A stretch of 42,521 nt of DNA from Phascolarctobacterium succinatutens CAG:287 (GTDB lineage: Bacteria; Bacillota; Negativicutes; Acidaminococcales; Acidaminococcaceae). The notes beneath the pieces are model-generated. The model ran no database searches. It was given only the letters and a program-made list of their open reading frames with translations, and was not told where the DNA came from. Numbering within the stretch: the stretch's first letter is position 1; every line of letters starts with the position of its first letter. Positions 33,006-41,541 of the stretch are shown here, in pieces. The stretch is from the NCBI RefSeq assembly GCF_000434895.1, contig NZ_FR892800.1, forward strand, positions 1-42,521, written 5' to 3'. Made by a program: the position numbers and the translations under genes.

Positions 33006-33041
33006 TATAAGGCCCTTGCTTTATACGCATTTAGTATAACA
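33006..33041 (-). promoter_or_regulatory. Promoter-leader element of the 59-aa gene
   Basis: On the minus strand TGTTATACTAAATGC, then TATAAA, GCAAG and CCTTATA. The -10 is TATACT (33033-33038), with a poor -35. The same series occurs at 42297-42332. Confidence 0.6.
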
Positions 33042-33256
33042 GATATTGCTTAATAAGAAAAATAGCTAATAGGAATTATAGATATGACATTTTATTATTG
33101 CTTTTTGGCATTCTTCTGTTCTATAATAGCCTTAATCGTTGAATTTCTTGAAAATGTACTAGCAATATGATAAACTGATTGTATTATACCCATATTTAGA
33201 ATCTATTATTGTTTCTATTTTACATAAGTTTAGTATTAGTTGGAGGTCTGCAAAAC

Positions 33257-34189
33257 ATGGAATTAGACAATTACAGAAACTTTTTGGCAATTATCGAAGC
33301 CGGTAGTTTTACCGGTGCGGCTGATTACGTACATATCGCTCAGCCGGCCCTCAGCAAGCAGCTGCGTGCTCTGGAAAACTATTTCGGCACCAAGCTGATA
33401 ATTACCACCCGCGGCAGCCGTCAGATTCTCCTGACCGAGGCAGGACGCGTCCTCTATCAAAAAGCAAAATATATGTGCGCTTTGGAGGATCTTGCCAAAA
33501 GCGAAATCGAAAACATCATGGGCGGTGTTGTAGGTACGCTGCGTTTCAGCATTGCCAACTCCCGCAGTGCTTTATTCATCAAATCCTCACTCAAGGATTT
33601 CTGTACTCTTTATCCTAATATCAAATGTGAGCTGTTTGAAGCAAGCATAAACGAACAGACACAGCAAATGCTTAATGGTATTACTGAGTTGGGCATTTTG
33701 AGCGTACCTGTTGAGCATCAGGATAACTTTGAGGTTCTCTTCCGTCGCGATGAAGAGCTGACAGCTGTTTTCCATAAAAACTCCGTTTTCCTGGATGACA
33801 GCAAAAAGGTTGTCACCCTTAAGGAATTAGAGGATGTACCTCTGAGCATCAGCTCCGGCTGCTCCGAAATCTTTCTCAAGGCCTGTGCGCAGGCATCCAT
33901 CGTACCGCGTATCACCTGCACCAGCACCACACGCAGCACTACTTTGGAATGGACACGCGTCAAGGCAGCAGTTTCTATCGTGCCTGTAGAGTCCGGAGAG
34001 GACCTTGGTGAAGAGTTTATCACCCGTCCTATATCCGACATCAAGGCAGACGTTTACAAGACCGTTGTAAAGGTTAAGGACAGACCGCTTTCCGTCGTTG
34101 CCCAGCATTTCCTCAAATTCTATTCCAAGACACGTAATTCACAGCAGGTATGCAACCTGGATGAAGTCCTGAAAAACTCATCTTTATAA
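33257..34189 (+). CDS. LysR-family transcriptional regulator
   Basis: A 310-residue regulator with the canonical N-terminal helix-turn-helix: MELDNYRNFLAIIEAG, SFTGAADYVHIAQPALSKQL and RALENYFGTKLIITTR. The periplasmic-binding-like effector half starts near residue 90 (GTLRFSIANSRSALFIKSSLKDF). The start at 33257 is set by GGAGG 11 nt upstream; 16 extra upstream codons are untranslated sequence. It is divergent from the small-protein and DASS transcripts, the usual arrangement for a LysR gene and its target, so control of the carrier by a dicarboxylate is a reasonable guess. Confidence 0.94.
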   Translation: MELDNYRNFLAIIEAGSFTGAADYVHIAQPALSKQLRALENYFGTKLIITTRGSRQILLTEAGRVLYQKAKYMCALEDLAKSEIENIMGGVVGTLRFSIANSRSALFIKSSLKDFCTLYPNIKCELFEASINEQTQQMLNGITELGILSVPVEHQDNFEVLFRRDEELTAVFHKNSVFLDDSKKVVTLKELEDVPLSISSGCSEIFLKACAQASIVPRITCTSTTRSTTLEWTRVKAAVSIVPVESGEDLGEEFITRPISDIKADVYKTVVKVKDRPLSVVAQHFLKFYSKTRNSQQVCNLDEVLKNSSL

Positions 34190-34190
34190 A

Positions 34191-34327
34191 ATAAAAAACC
34201 GCCTCACGGCGGGGTTTTTTTTTTTTTATATTTTTTTTTCTCACGGCGGTTTTTTTGTTTATCATACTATGCTTATGCTTTCCTTGCGAAGGCAATAAAA
34301 AAGCCGCCTTACCCGGCGGTTTTTTTA
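34191..34327 (+). terminator. Tandem terminators after lysR
   Basis: Hairpin 1 (CCGCC-TCAC-GGCGG, 34199-34212) is followed by a long T tract. A second copy of TCACGGCGG with seven T lies at 34241-34256. Hairpin 2 (CCGCC-TTACCC-GGCGG, 34304-34319) is followed by eight T and is also T-flanked leftward, so it can stop the orphan riboswitch strand. Confidence 0.85.
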
Positions 34328-34389
34328 TTGTTGCATTGTCACACCCCTGTAACAAGCTACACACGATAAAATTGGAGGAGAAGGAGAAT

Positions 34390-34437
34390 TTGAAAAATCT
34401 TTACGTAGCAGAACAGCAAATTGTCCGATTTGCTTAG
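34390..34437 (+). CDS. Possible 15-residue peptide
   Basis: A TTG-started frame LKNLYVAEQQIVRFA is preceded by an unusually strong purine run (GGAGGAGAAGGAG). No promoter was identified and no relative was seen. It is listed because of the ribosome site only. Confidence 0.2.
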   Translation: MKNLYVAEQQIVRFA

Positions 34438-34486
34438 TTTGTTCTAATGTTTGGGAAATCAATATTTCGCCCTACATTTGATAGTT

Positions 34487-34517
34487 GAAAAAACCGTCTT
34501 TGCAAGCAAAGACGGTT
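34487..34517 (-). terminator. Terminator of the orphan cobalamin riboswitch
   Basis: A 12-bp perfect stem (AACCGTCTTTGC / GCAAAGACGGTT, 2-nt loop) is followed by six T on the minus strand, about 60 nt after the aptamer. Confidence 0.9.
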
Positions 34518-34574
34518 AATGCGCACAATTAAGATAGCTGCCACTCTCACATAAACAGTATCTTGTCTGTTAAC

Positions 34575-34705
34575 ATCTTCTCCTGTCGCTCGCAGGTCAA
34601 GCATATGCTTGTACGAAGTACTTTGCTGACTCCAGGCAAGCCTGTTACAGCGGCGGGACCGTGTGGATTTTCACCAATTAGCGCTTCATACGAAATATTG
34701 ATTTG
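34575..34705 (-). ncRNA. Orphan cobalamin riboswitch
   Basis: The minus strand has the B12 core: AATTGGTGAAAATCC, then CGGTCCCGCCGCTGTAA, then TGGAGTCAG, and a 3' part TTGACCTGCGAGCGAC nearly identical to that of riboswitch 3 (41687-41854). It has a consensus promoter (34715-34743) and a terminator (34487-34517), but no gene follows on this strand before the lysR 3' end. A 14-nt inverted repeat (34456-34469 / 34691-34704) encloses aptamer and terminator. Confidence 0.87.
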
Positions 34706-34714
34706 TTGCTTTTA

Positions 34715-34743
34715 ATTATACTAAGTCCGATTAAGAATGTCAA
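34715..34743 (-). promoter_or_regulatory. Promoter of the orphan riboswitch
   Basis: On the minus strand perfect TTGACA (34738-34743) and TATAAT (34715-34720) with a 17-nt spacer. Confidence 0.9.
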
Positions 34744-34938
34744 GACTTTAGCGAAAAAGTTCCCTAAAAAATTATTGTAAGAACTCATATTACTAAAGAG
34801 GCACTTATTTATTGACTACAAAAGAATTAGCATCTCTTACTCTTTTCTGGGCAAATCTTCGCAGCATTTGATCCGGTTAACATCATATTTTCCCTTGCAG
34901 TAATGTCCTTTTGCAGCATCCGCAAGGCATTATATAAC

Positions 34939-34983
34939 AAAAAGGCTGTCACTGATGAAGCTTCATCAGTGGCAGCCTTTTTT
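34939..34983. terminator. Terminator of the mut-meaB operon, bidirectional
   Basis: Long stem AAAGGCTGTCACTGATGAA / TTCATCAGTGGCAGCCTTT (one G-U) with T-runs on both strands, 46 nt after the meaB stop. Confidence 0.9.
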
Positions 34984-35029
34984 ATGTTTGCCGGTCAAAA
35001 ATCACCACTGGGTGCTTTCTTGCCGGACT

Positions 35030-36205
35030 TTATTTGTTTTGATTGCGATGCCTCATTGAAGCACGATCAATATCAAAGGCATTAATCAGCTCGGTAACAG
35101 CCTGACTTGGGGATACCACGCCATTAACAGCTGCTTCCATTACTGCCGGTAAGCGTCCTTTAATCATCGGGTCTTCAAAGAACAGGTTATGTAAATGCTC
35201 GTCAATCATGCTGTTAACCCAAGAAATAGTCTGCGATTTACGACGTTTGTCGAAGGAACCGCATTCCTTGGTAACCTTTTCGAACTTGCGCATTACTGCC
35301 CAAAGCTCAAGCAGGCCTTCCTTGGTCAAAGCAGAGCATCTGTAGGCGTGAGTTTTCCAGCCTTCGGTAGCAGGACGGATGAATTCAATCATACGCTCAT
35401 ACTCACCCTGGGTAACGATAGCTTTCGGCAGATTGTCACCATCGGCTTTGTTGACAACGATAGCGTCGGCAACCTCCATGATGCCTTTCTTGATGCCTTG
35501 CAGATCATCACCGGCACCGGTCAGTACTACCAGCATAAAGAAGTCAACCATCGAACGGACAGTGATTTCGGACTGGCCTACACCTACGGTTTCTACTAAG
35601 ATAACGTCACAGCCTGCAGCCTCGCAAAGCAGCATGGTTTCACGGCTTTTACGGGCAACGCCGCCCAAGGTACCCTTTGCAGGGGACGGACGGATAAAGC
35701 AATTAGGTTCACGCGAAAGCATCTGCATACGCGTTTTATCACCCAAAATAGAGCCACCGGTAATAGAGCTGGTAGGATCGACAGCAAGAACTGCGACCTT
35801 GTAGCCCTGATGACACAGCATCTGACCAAAAGACTCGATAAAGGTACTTTTGCCGGCACCCGGTACACCGGAAATGCCAATGCGCAAAGCTTTGCCTGTA
35901 CGCGGCAGGAGAGCCTGCAGGACACGCTGTGCTTTATCAAAATCCCTCGGTGCATTGCTTTCTATAAGAGTAATAGCTTGAGATAAGGTTTTACGATCGC
36001 CTTCACTGACTCCTTTTATTAACTCTTCCGGACTAGGTTTTTTCCTCAAGGGGAATTTCCTAATATTATCCACAGGGTTATACTTCTCCTCGCTGACAGC
36101 GTTTACGGCACTGTCAATCCCGCCCATTACAGAGCAGGCAAAGTTAGGATCTTTTTTCAGGGGTACCCAACTCGGCCTAATATCTTTTTCACCAGTTTCA
36201 GGCAT
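35030..36205 (-). CDS. meaB: Methylmalonyl-CoA mutase-associated GTPase MeaB (ArgK family)
   Basis: A G3E GTPase that chaperones methylmalonyl-CoA mutase: it gates loading of adenosylcobalamin and protects or rescues the enzyme. The P-loop GVPGAGKST (113-121) and AVDPTSSITGGSILGDKTRM are visible, with base-specificity NKADGDN near 250 and the conserved VETVGVGQSE. At 391 residues it is about 60 longer than typical ArgK, because of an N-terminal extension (residues 1-55, with FACSVMGGIDSAVNAVSEEKYNPV) that may touch the mutase. The ATG follows AGGTGATATAA, 10 nt after mutB, so it belongs to the same operon. The terminator at 34939 closes the unit. Confidence 0.96.
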   Translation of the reverse strand: MPETGEKDIRPSWVPLKKDPNFACSVMGGIDSAVNAVSEEKYNPVDNIRKFPLRKKPSPEELIKGVSEGDRKTLSQAITLIESNAPRDFDKAQRVLQALLPRTGKALRIGISGVPGAGKSTFIESFGQMLCHQGYKVAVLAVDPTSSITGGSILGDKTRMQMLSREPNCFIRPSPAKGTLGGVARKSRETMLLCEAAGCDVILVETVGVGQSEITVRSMVDFFMLVVLTGAGDDLQGIKKGIMEVADAIVVNKADGDNLPKAIVTQGEYERMIEFIRPATEGWKTHAYRCSALTKEGLLELWAVMRKFEKVTKECGSFDKRRKSQTISWVNSMIDEHLHNLFFEDPMIKGRLPAVMEAAVNGVVSPSQAVTELINAFDIDRASMRHRNQNK

Positions 36206-36215
36206 TTATATCACC

Positions 36216-38411
36216 TCAGTCTTCAGCGTGTTCAGCTTTTGCACGGTCAACCAACATTTGCAGTAATTGGATGCAGCACTTAGGAATGTTGGTACCAGGT
36301 CCAAAGATGCCTGCTGCACCATGTTCATACAGGTAGTCATAATCCTGTGCAGGAATTACGCCGCCGATACATACCATGATATCTTCACGGCCACGTTTCT
36401 TCAGTTCTTCAACGATTGCCGGCAGCAAGGTTTTATGACCTGCAGCCAGGGAAGAGAAGCCAACCATATCAACGTCGTTATCTACAGCGTCTTGTGCAGA
36501 TTCTTCCGGAGTCTGGAACAGAGGACCAACGTCGACGGTCCAGCCCATATCAGCGAAGGAGGTTGCCAGAACTTTTTGTCCGCGGTCATGACCGTCTTGG
36601 CCCATTTTAGCCAGGAAGATACGAGGACGACGGCCTTCAAGTTTTTCAAACTCATCAGCCAGTTTGGTAGCTTTTTCCATGTCATCGTTGCCGCTGAATT
36701 CACTGGAGTATACACCGGATACAGTGTGGATTACAGCATTGAAACGACCGGATACTTTTTCAACTGCGTCAGAAATTTCACCGAGGGAAGCACGGTCGCG
36801 AGCAGCTTGTACAGCCATTTCCAGCAGGTTGCCGTTGTCACGGGTTTCTGCTGCGCGGGTGATAGCTTCCAGATCGCGTGCAACAGCGTCGTTGTTGCGT
36901 TCTGCTCTCAGTTTTTCCAGACGTTTAATCTGAGCGTTACGTACAGCGGTGTTATCGATGGACAGTACGTTCAGCGGATCTTCCTTAGCCAGACGATATT
37001 TGTTCAGGCCAACGATAGTTTCTTTACCGCTATCGATGTTAGCTTGGCGACGAGCTGCGCACTCTTCGATACGCATCTTCGGCAGGCCGGTTGCAATAGC
37101 TTTTGCCATACCACCGAGTGCTTCAACTTCCTGGATATGAGCCCAAGCACGGCGAATGATTTCGTTGGTGAGGTATTCAACATAGTAGGAACCGCCCCAC
37201 GGATCGATAATCTTGCAGACTTTGGTTTCATCCTGGATGTACAGCTGGGTGTTACGAGCAAGACGAGCGGAGAAGTCGGTCGGCAGTGCGATAGCTTCGT
37301 CCAGTGCGTTTGTATGCAGGGATTGGGTATGGCCCAGAGCAGCAGACATAGCTTCCATACAAGTACGGGAGATGTTGTTGAACGGATCCTGTTCGGTCAG
37401 AGACCAGCCGGAAGTCTGGCTGTGAGTACGCAGTGCCATGGATTTCGGGTTCTTAGCGCCGAAGCTCTTAAGAATCTTAGCCCACAGAACACGAGCAGCA
37501 CGCATTTTAGCAACTTCCATGAAGTAGTTTTTGCCCATATCCCAGAAGAAGGACAGACGTTTTGCGAATGCGTCTACAGGCAGGCCTGCAGCTTCACCGG
37601 TACGGATATATTCCATACCATCGGCCAGAGTGTAGCCTAATTCAAGGTCGCAGGTTGCGCCGCACTCTTGAATATGGTAACCGGAAATGGAAATACTGTT
37701 GAATTTAGGCATATATTTGGTGGTATATTCGAAAATATCACCGATGATACGCATGGACATAGCAGGCGGATAAATGTAGGTGTTACGTACCATGAACTCT
37801 TTCAGAATATCGTTCTGAATGGTACCGGCCATGATGGATTTATCAACGCCTTGTTCTTCACCGGATACGATGAAGAATGCCAGTACAGGCAGTACTGCGC
37901 CGTTCATGGTCATGGATACGGACATCTGATCCAGAGGAATACCGGAGAACAGGATGTTCATATCGAGCATGGAGCAAACAGATACGCCTGCTTTACCAAC
38001 GTCACCAACTACACGCGGGTTATCAGCGTCATAGCCGCGGTGAGTCGGCAAGTCGAACGCGATGGACAGACCTTTTTGGCCTGCAGCCAGGTTACGACGA
38101 TAGAATGCGTTGGATTCTTCCGCAGTGGAGAAACCTGCATATTGACGTACAGTCCACGGACGGAATACATACATTGTGGAGTAAGGACCACGCAGGAACG
38201 GAGGAATACCGCTCATAAAGTCCAAATGGTTACATTTATCATAGATATCCTTGGTGTACAGCGGAGCTTTAGGAATACGTTCCAAGGTAGTATCATAAAG
38301 GGCATCGTAATTTTCGCCCATTTTTTCTTCCAGATTTTTCTTCCATTCGTCATAAGAACAAGAAGGATGATCAGGAAGGGCTACTTTAGTGAAATCCGGA
38401 TTAATGCTCAT
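36216..38411 (-). CDS. mutB: Methylmalonyl-CoA mutase, large (catalytic) subunit
   Basis: The 731-residue alpha subunit interconverts succinyl-CoA and (R)-methylmalonyl-CoA with adenosylcobalamin. The TIM-barrel half starts with PPFLRGPYSTMYVFRPWTVRQYAGFSTAEESN and contains GLSIAFDLPTHRGYDADNPRV, SGYHIQECGA and RTHSQTSGWSLTEQDPFNN. The C-terminal cobalamin domain keeps the base-off ligand motif DGHDRG (606-611, axial His608), then SSLAAGH and CIGGVIP. Its ATG overlaps the mutA stop (TAATG). It is central to succinate-to-propionate metabolism, and is downstream of a cobalamin riboswitch leader. Confidence 0.98.
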   Translation of the reverse strand: MSINPDFTKVALPDHPSCSYDEWKKNLEEKMGENYDALYDTTLERIPKAPLYTKDIYDKCNHLDFMSGIPPFLRGPYSTMYVFRPWTVRQYAGFSTAEESNAFYRRNLAAGQKGLSIAFDLPTHRGYDADNPRVVGDVGKAGVSVCSMLDMNILFSGIPLDQMSVSMTMNGAVLPVLAFFIVSGEEQGVDKSIMAGTIQNDILKEFMVRNTYIYPPAMSMRIIGDIFEYTTKYMPKFNSISISGYHIQECGATCDLELGYTLADGMEYIRTGEAAGLPVDAFAKRLSFFWDMGKNYFMEVAKMRAARVLWAKILKSFGAKNPKSMALRTHSQTSGWSLTEQDPFNNISRTCMEAMSAALGHTQSLHTNALDEAIALPTDFSARLARNTQLYIQDETKVCKIIDPWGGSYYVEYLTNEIIRRAWAHIQEVEALGGMAKAIATGLPKMRIEECAARRQANIDSGKETIVGLNKYRLAKEDPLNVLSIDNTAVRNAQIKRLEKLRAERNNDAVARDLEAITRAAETRDNGNLLEMAVQAARDRASLGEISDAVEKVSGRFNAVIHTVSGVYSSEFSGNDDMEKATKLADEFEKLEGRRPRIFLAKMGQDGHDRGQKVLATSFADMGWTVDVGPLFQTPEESAQDAVDNDVDMVGFSSLAAGHKTLLPAIVEELKKRGREDIMVCIGGVIPAQDYDYLYEHGAAGIFGPGTNIPKCCIQLLQMLVDRAKAEHAED

Positions 38412-40636
38412 TATTCAATCATCCCTTTCTTCTTTTGCAGCATCTTCAGAGTTTGGAAGCAGTTAGCTTTTACGCTGATGAAATCGTCAACGCCAGCATC
38501 TTTGTAAACTTGTTCCAGGTCTTTCGGAGCAGCGCCGGCCAGGAACAGAGTAGCGGACGGTTTCATAGCTGCTTTAATCATCGGAGCCAGTTTCGGAACG
38601 ATTTCCGGATAGGTAGCATCGGTGGAGCAGATAACTGCAACATCGTAGTCGCCTTCTTTGAAAGCTTTCAGGCATTTTTCGTATTGATCGCCATCTTCGC
38701 CGTCTTGGAAACCATCGTTCAGATGAACGTTGAATTCACCAACCTGCAGGAAAGAGGTGGAGAAATCGGCACGAGCTTTATGTTGAGGAATCGGTCCCAT
38801 GTTGCACAGGAATACTTCAACATTTTTGCCGGTTTTCTTAACATAGTCTTCAGTTTCGAAACGCAGTGCTTCATAGCGCTCGGTCCAGTGATGAGCAGCG
38901 ATTGCTTCAACGGTTTCCGGAGCTTCAGCCTTGCAGGATGCAGCAGCAACCTGGCCGATAGTAGCACCATTGCTGAATGCTTCGATTGCGCCTTCAACAG
39001 TTTCAACAGTAGCCAGCTTGCCAGCCAGGTAGTTGGTGTCGATATCAGCAACGTAAGCAGCAACAGCAGCTTCGCGTTCTTTCTTCAGTTTCGGAGTGTC
39101 CTCTTCGCGGCGCTCCAGCGGTTCTTCGGTCATGTTCGGGTACATGTTTACGCCAACAGCGCGATCGCTGCGCATTTCCAAAGCTTTGAAGCGCTTAGCC
39201 AGAACTTCAGCAACTTGTGCTTGCGGATAGCCAGCTTCCAGAGCTTTAATGATGCCGCCCATTTCCTCAACCTTTTGGAACTCAGCCCAGATTTTTTCGG
39301 TAATCTGCTTGGTCAGGGTTTCAACGCCCCAGGAACCGCCAGCAGCATCGATCGGGCTCAGCATACCAAATTCTTCTTGCAGCATTACATGCAGGTTACG
39401 AGCGATACGACGGGAGAATACGTCGCCTTTACGGATCAGCTCGTCAAACGGCGGATTGTCATAAGTGCAAACGCCGCCTACAACGCTGGAGAAGGTTTGG
39501 GTGCAGTTACGCAGCATGTTAACATACGGGTCAACAACGGTTTTGGTGAAGCGAGCGCAACGGCCATGAACCTTAATAGCACGGTCTGCTTCTTCAGCAC
39601 CGAATGCTTCCATAATAGCTGCCCAGATCATACGCAGGGAACGCAGTTTTGCGATTTCCATGAAGAAGTTTGCACCTTGGTTGAAGCAGAAGTACAGGGA
39701 GTTAGCAATATCGTGCAGCTCAACGCCACGTTTTTGCATTTGACGTACGTATTCAACTGCAGTAGCGAAGGTGTAAGCAACCTCTTGTACTGCTTCCGCA
39801 CCGCCATCGGTGTAAGCATCACTGTTGATGAAAACAGTGCGCAGCTCCGGAGTATTAGCTTTAGCAAATTTAATGGTTTCAGCCATTTCATCATACAAAG
39901 CATCCAGAGAGGTTTCGGTTTTACCGGTTTTTACCAGCTCGCCAATCGGGTCGCCGCCGATAACACCACGCAGGGTTTTAACATCATGACCAGCGCCCTT
40001 CAAAGCAGCTACAGTCAGAGCCAGCAGGTTTTTAGCGCCGGCACCGGTGTACATCATAATAGGATATTTGTCAAGTTTCAGACCATCCAGCAGAACGCTC
40101 ATATCTTCAACGGTAGTAACATTCACGCCAATATCGCCGGGTTTTTCTGCATCTTTAACGTCTACGCCGTTTTTGGTTGCAGTATCCAGTTTGATATTGT
40201 AAACAGTGGAGCCTTTAGAAATTTCTTCCTTCAGCAGCTCGTTGTTTTCAGCCGGCAGGGTTTCATCGCAAGCTTGTGCAATGCCCCAAGGCTCGTGTAC
40301 ATAACCGTTAACAGTTGCGCCACGCAGGAAATCGCCCATACCGGGATAATCGTTGGTCGGCAGAATTGCATCAGTGCCTTTACGAGTATAAATCGGGTCA
40401 AAGGTAATGCCCTCGTAGTTTTTGGTATACATGATCTTGTCAAAGGGTTTGCCCTTCAACAGTACATTACATGCCTCCACCCATTCATCCCAGGTGGGTT
40501 CGGTAAATTCATCAAAAGTTACCTCCGGGAATTCGGTTACTTTCTCTGACTTACGCAACATGGCTTCCAGTTCTTTGTCTGTCAACGGTCTTTCGCCATC
40601 AACGACTGCTGCAGTTTTTTGTTGTTCATCAGCCAT
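38411..40636 (-). CDS. mutA: Methylmalonyl-CoA mutase, small (non-catalytic) subunit
   Basis: The 741-residue beta subunit pairs with MutB but does not bind B12. It keeps the two-domain architecture (VHGRCARFTKTVVDPYVNMLRNCTQTFSSVVGG in the barrel; CNMGPIPQHKARADF in the C-terminal domain). The cobalamin motif is lost: where MutB has MGQDGHDRG this protein has MGPIPQHKA (around 614-621), so Asp, His and Gly are all replaced. AGGAGG lies 9 nt before the ATG. A 238-nt structured leader separates it from the upstream MsrA-like gene on the same strand. The N-terminal ~40 residues are acidic and flexible, as usual for subunit contact. Confidence 0.97.
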   Translation of the reverse strand: MADEQQKTAAVVDGERPLTDKELEAMLRKSEKVTEFPEVTFDEFTEPTWDEWVEACNVLLKGKPFDKIMYTKNYEGITFDPIYTRKGTDAILPTNDYPGMGDFLRGATVNGYVHEPWGIAQACDETLPAENNELLKEEISKGSTVYNIKLDTATKNGVDVKDAEKPGDIGVNVTTVEDMSVLLDGLKLDKYPIMMYTGAGAKNLLALTVAALKGAGHDVKTLRGVIGGDPIGELVKTGKTETSLDALYDEMAETIKFAKANTPELRTVFINSDAYTDGGAEAVQEVAYTFATAVEYVRQMQKRGVELHDIANSLYFCFNQGANFFMEIAKLRSLRMIWAAIMEAFGAEEADRAIKVHGRCARFTKTVVDPYVNMLRNCTQTFSSVVGGVCTYDNPPFDELIRKGDVFSRRIARNLHVMLQEEFGMLSPIDAAGGSWGVETLTKQITEKIWAEFQKVEEMGGIIKALEAGYPQAQVAEVLAKRFKALEMRSDRAVGVNMYPNMTEEPLERREEDTPKLKKEREAAVAAYVADIDTNYLAGKLATVETVEGAIEAFSNGATIGQVAAASCKAEAPETVEAIAAHHWTERYEALRFETEDYVKKTGKNVEVFLCNMGPIPQHKARADFSTSFLQVGEFNVHLNDGFQDGEDGDQYEKCLKAFKEGDYDVAVICSTDATYPEIVPKLAPMIKAAMKPSATLFLAGAAPKDLEQVYKDAGVDDFISVKANCFQTLKMLQKKKGMIE

Positions 40637-40874
40637 TCAAATAATCCTCCTTTAATAATTTAATCATTACTGTGAAAAAGCTCACAGCACCAAGCTGAAA
40701 CGCATATCACCTCCAGCCAATCTCGTCTGCTGATGCAGCTGCTATCCGACCGCTCTCACCCGGTCATCAGGGGACATGTGCCGCATCCTTGCTTGGATAG
40801 ATTTTAAGAAGCAAACAGCATTTATATACACGGTCACGGTTGTCCAGGCCGTATATAACAAAATAACAGGCAGT
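40637..40874 (-). other. Structured spacer before mutA
   Basis: It holds several minus-strand hairpins: TATATACGG...CCGTGTATATA (near 40825-40858), GACCG-GTGAGAG-type CGGTC within a GATGC...GCATC helix (40735-40790), and CTGTGA-GCTTTT-TCACAG (about 40672-40689). A 7-codon frame MRFSLVL (40682-40705) follows GGAGG and ends in the last hairpin, so it could be a leader peptide. Part of this region resembles 30620-30843. I recognise no known RNA class. Confidence 0.5.
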
Positions 40875-41297
40875 TTAATCTGCCAGGAATTCCTGCAGAC
40901 GTCCGTAATTAATCTGGACTCTGCGCAGCTCGTTTTCTTCAGGCATGGTATCATTAAGAATCATGTTGCCTAAAGCAGCACCCGGCTCTGCGCCGCGGTT
41001 CTGCATAAAACGGGCATAGTATTCAATCTGCGGAACATCTTCGGCAGCCTTGTATATAACAGCAGCCTGTTCCAATGGATCTTCTGCGATGATATAGGGA
41101 TTTACACCTTCATTGAAGTATTTTTTCAAAAGCTCGCAGATATCTGTCTTTTTGGGGTTATATTGCACACGTACGCACTTTACTTCCAGCTCACCGCTGG
41201 CTTTAGCACGTCCGGCAACAACTTCTTCAACGCCTTTCATACCTTCAAAGGCTGCTAGCAGTTCAGCAATTTTGCCTGCCAAATATAATTCTTTCAT
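40875..41297 (-). CDS. MsrA-like protein lacking the catalytic cysteine motif
   Basis: A 140-residue cytoplasmic protein. Its start MKELYLAGKIAELLAAF and GMKGVEEVVAGRAKASG follow the methionine sulfoxide reductase A pattern (YLAGGCFWG..E..F..IPGV....GYANG), and VKCVRVQYNPKKTDICELLKKYFNEGVNP matches its V.YDP....LL..FW...DPT segment. The GCFWG catalytic motif is replaced by GKIAE (8-12), so reductase chemistry is not expected. Similarity is at motif level only. It is the first gene after riboswitch 3 and its terminator, and lies upstream of mutA in the same direction, so it may act on the mutase or in CoA/B12 metabolism. GGAGG precedes the ATG. Confidence 0.65.
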   Translation of the reverse strand: MKELYLAGKIAELLAAFEGMKGVEEVVAGRAKASGELEVKCVRVQYNPKKTDICELLKKYFNEGVNPYIIAEDPLEQAAVIYKAAEDVPQIEYYARFMQNRGAEPGAALGNMILNDTMPEENELRRVQINYGRLQEFLAD

Positions 41298-41320
41298 ATC
41301 AATAACCTCCCTTTAAACAG

Positions 41321-41352
41321 CAAAAAATAAAGCCACCACATCTGTGATGGCT
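41321..41352 (-). terminator. Leader terminator before the MsrA-like gene
   Basis: Stem AGCCATCAC / GTGGTGGCT (one U-G), 4-nt loop, then TTATTTTTT on the minus strand. It ends about 10 nt before the GGAGG of the first gene, so it must be bypassed for the operon to be read through. Confidence 0.88.
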
Positions 41353-41516
41353 GGATTGTCAGCACGACAGCGCACCCCTACGCTGTCGCACTTGAGAGGA
41401 GAAAGGAAATGTTCTCAGCTAAAAGAAAAATTTGAGAATGGGATTTGAAAAACACGATATGTCCAGTATCGCGGACAAGTATGACAGATAGCATCGATGG
41501 CCCGGCCACTCTCCAA

Positions 41517-41541
41517 AAGGTCACAGCCATCACGTGACCTT
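41517..41541 (-). promoter_or_regulatory. Hairpin with loop complementary to the terminator arm
   Basis: Stem AAGGTCAC / GTGACCTT encloses a 9-nt loop GTGATGGCT (minus strand, 41533-41525). The loop is the exact complement of AGCCATCAC (41352-41344), the 5' arm of the leader terminator. A loop-arm interaction would stop the terminator from forming. Confidence 0.7.

Noticed and set aside
32812..33030. 72-codon frame overlapping the 59-residue gene
   Set aside because: The other register (32777-32956) has the ribosome site, the KVFPHxGExG relative and better spacing to the promoter.
34113..34364. 83-codon minus-strand frame downstream of the orphan riboswitch, considered as its target gene
   Set aside because: It runs through the lysR terminators (poly-Lys from the T tracts) and has no ribosome site, so it does not explain the riboswitch.
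38435..40549. 704-codon frame antisense to mutA
   Set aside because: Shadow of a GC-biased, highly expressed gene; no ribosome site or recognisable domain.
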